From: an uncultured Oscillospiraceae bacterium
Lineage (GTDB): Bacteria > Bacillota > Clostridia > Oscillospirales > Ruminococcaceae
DNA: 5,409 bases
Direction of reading: 5' to 3'
Assembly: GCA_958403605.1 (NCBI GenBank)
Contig: CATXYA010000153.1
Location: forward strand, 1-5,409
The notes beneath the pieces are model-generated. The model worked only from the letters and a program-made list of their open reading frames with translations. It had not been told where the DNA came from and searched no databases. Within the stretch, counting starts at the first letter, position 1, and each line of letters starts with the position of its first letter. A program made the translations under genes and the position numbers. Of the stretch, positions 5,398-5,409 are shown in pieces.

Positions 5398-5409
5398 TGG
5401 CGCAAAGCG

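Larger units (their letters stand above)
5205..5409. repeat. MITE-like intergenic element with nested inverted repeats (right end cut by window)
   Basis: The left boundary looks like CCCCTCATCCGTCAG near 5205-5220, followed by a CAGCCGC-AAA-GCGGCTG hairpin (5218-5234). A 26-bp segment at 5234-5259 recurs perfectly as its reverse complement at 5376-5401. Inside lie CCTTGCT/AGCAAGG (5270-5276, 5350-5356) and AGCTTTACG/CGTAAAGCT (5295-5303, 5328-5336). All three pairs centre within about 5 nt of 5315, so the whole element could fold as one long, interrupted cruciform. The core is AT-rich, unlike its surroundings. No transposase is encoded. From memory, similar CCACCTTCCCCC...GGGGGAAGG units are frequent between genes in gut Clostridia. 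A non-autonomous mobile element is the best reading, but mobility is not proven. Confidence 0.7.

Noticed and set aside
5217..5405. A 62-codon minus-strand open frame across the repeat element
   Set aside because: It translates the GC-rich hairpin units in both directions (PPPGEG... PSPGGG) and lacks a credible ribosome binding site. It is a by-product of the repeat.
5064..5409. A decayed catalytic nrdD upstream of the small glycyl-radical gene
   Set aside because: No nrdD-like segment (zinc-site cysteines or barrel motifs) could be read in any frame of this stretch, which contains only promoter, spacer and repeat element.
5205..5409. CRISPR array
   Set aside because: The repeated units occur only twice, in inverted orientation, with no regular spacer pattern.

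Overview
The window looks like a chromosomal segment of a GC-rich, anaerobic Firmicute (class Clostridia, probably an uncultured gut lineage near Oscillospirales or Christensenellales; this placement is inference). The reasons are strong AAGGAGG-type ribosome binding sites, a rimP-nusA-ylxR-ylxQ-infB cluster in the Gram-positive order, a short Firmicute-type NusA of 360 residues, an oxygen-sensitive NrdG, and a hairpin-rich intergenic repeat of a kind I recall from Clostridia. All supported genes lie on the minus strand, so transcription runs from high to low coordinates. The long plus-strand frames are GC-rich shadows.

Right end (5064-5409): no gene. The outer part is a MITE-like element built from nested, nearly concentric inverted repeats. 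It is cut by the window edge. Then come a spacer and a sigma-A-type promoter.

Transcription unit 1 (5125 to about 4321): a 52-residue protein that is essentially only the glycyl-radical loop of the anaerobic (class III) ribonucleotide reductase NrdD, followed 3 nt later by nrdG, its radical-SAM activase. The unit ends in a strong intrinsic terminator. No catalytic NrdD is present in the window, which makes this pair the most interesting feature here.

Transcription unit 2 (4325 to 2654): trmB, the tRNA m7G46 methyltransferase, with its own extended -10 promoter, and a tightly coupled ten-helix EamA/DMT-family permease. No clear terminator follows.

Transcription unit 3 (2580 to beyond position 1): the conserved transcription/translation operon. 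It starts from an extended -10 promoter, passes a 12-bp leader hairpin, and continues through rimP (30S maturation), nusA (transcription elongation, termination and antitermination), ylxR (RNase P modulator family), ylxQ (L7Ae-like RNA-binding protein) and the first 76 codons of infB (IF-2). The last three genes are joined by ATGA stop/start overlaps. This unit is ordinary core genome. The notable points are the standalone glycyl-radical peptide, the repeat element and the leader hairpin.
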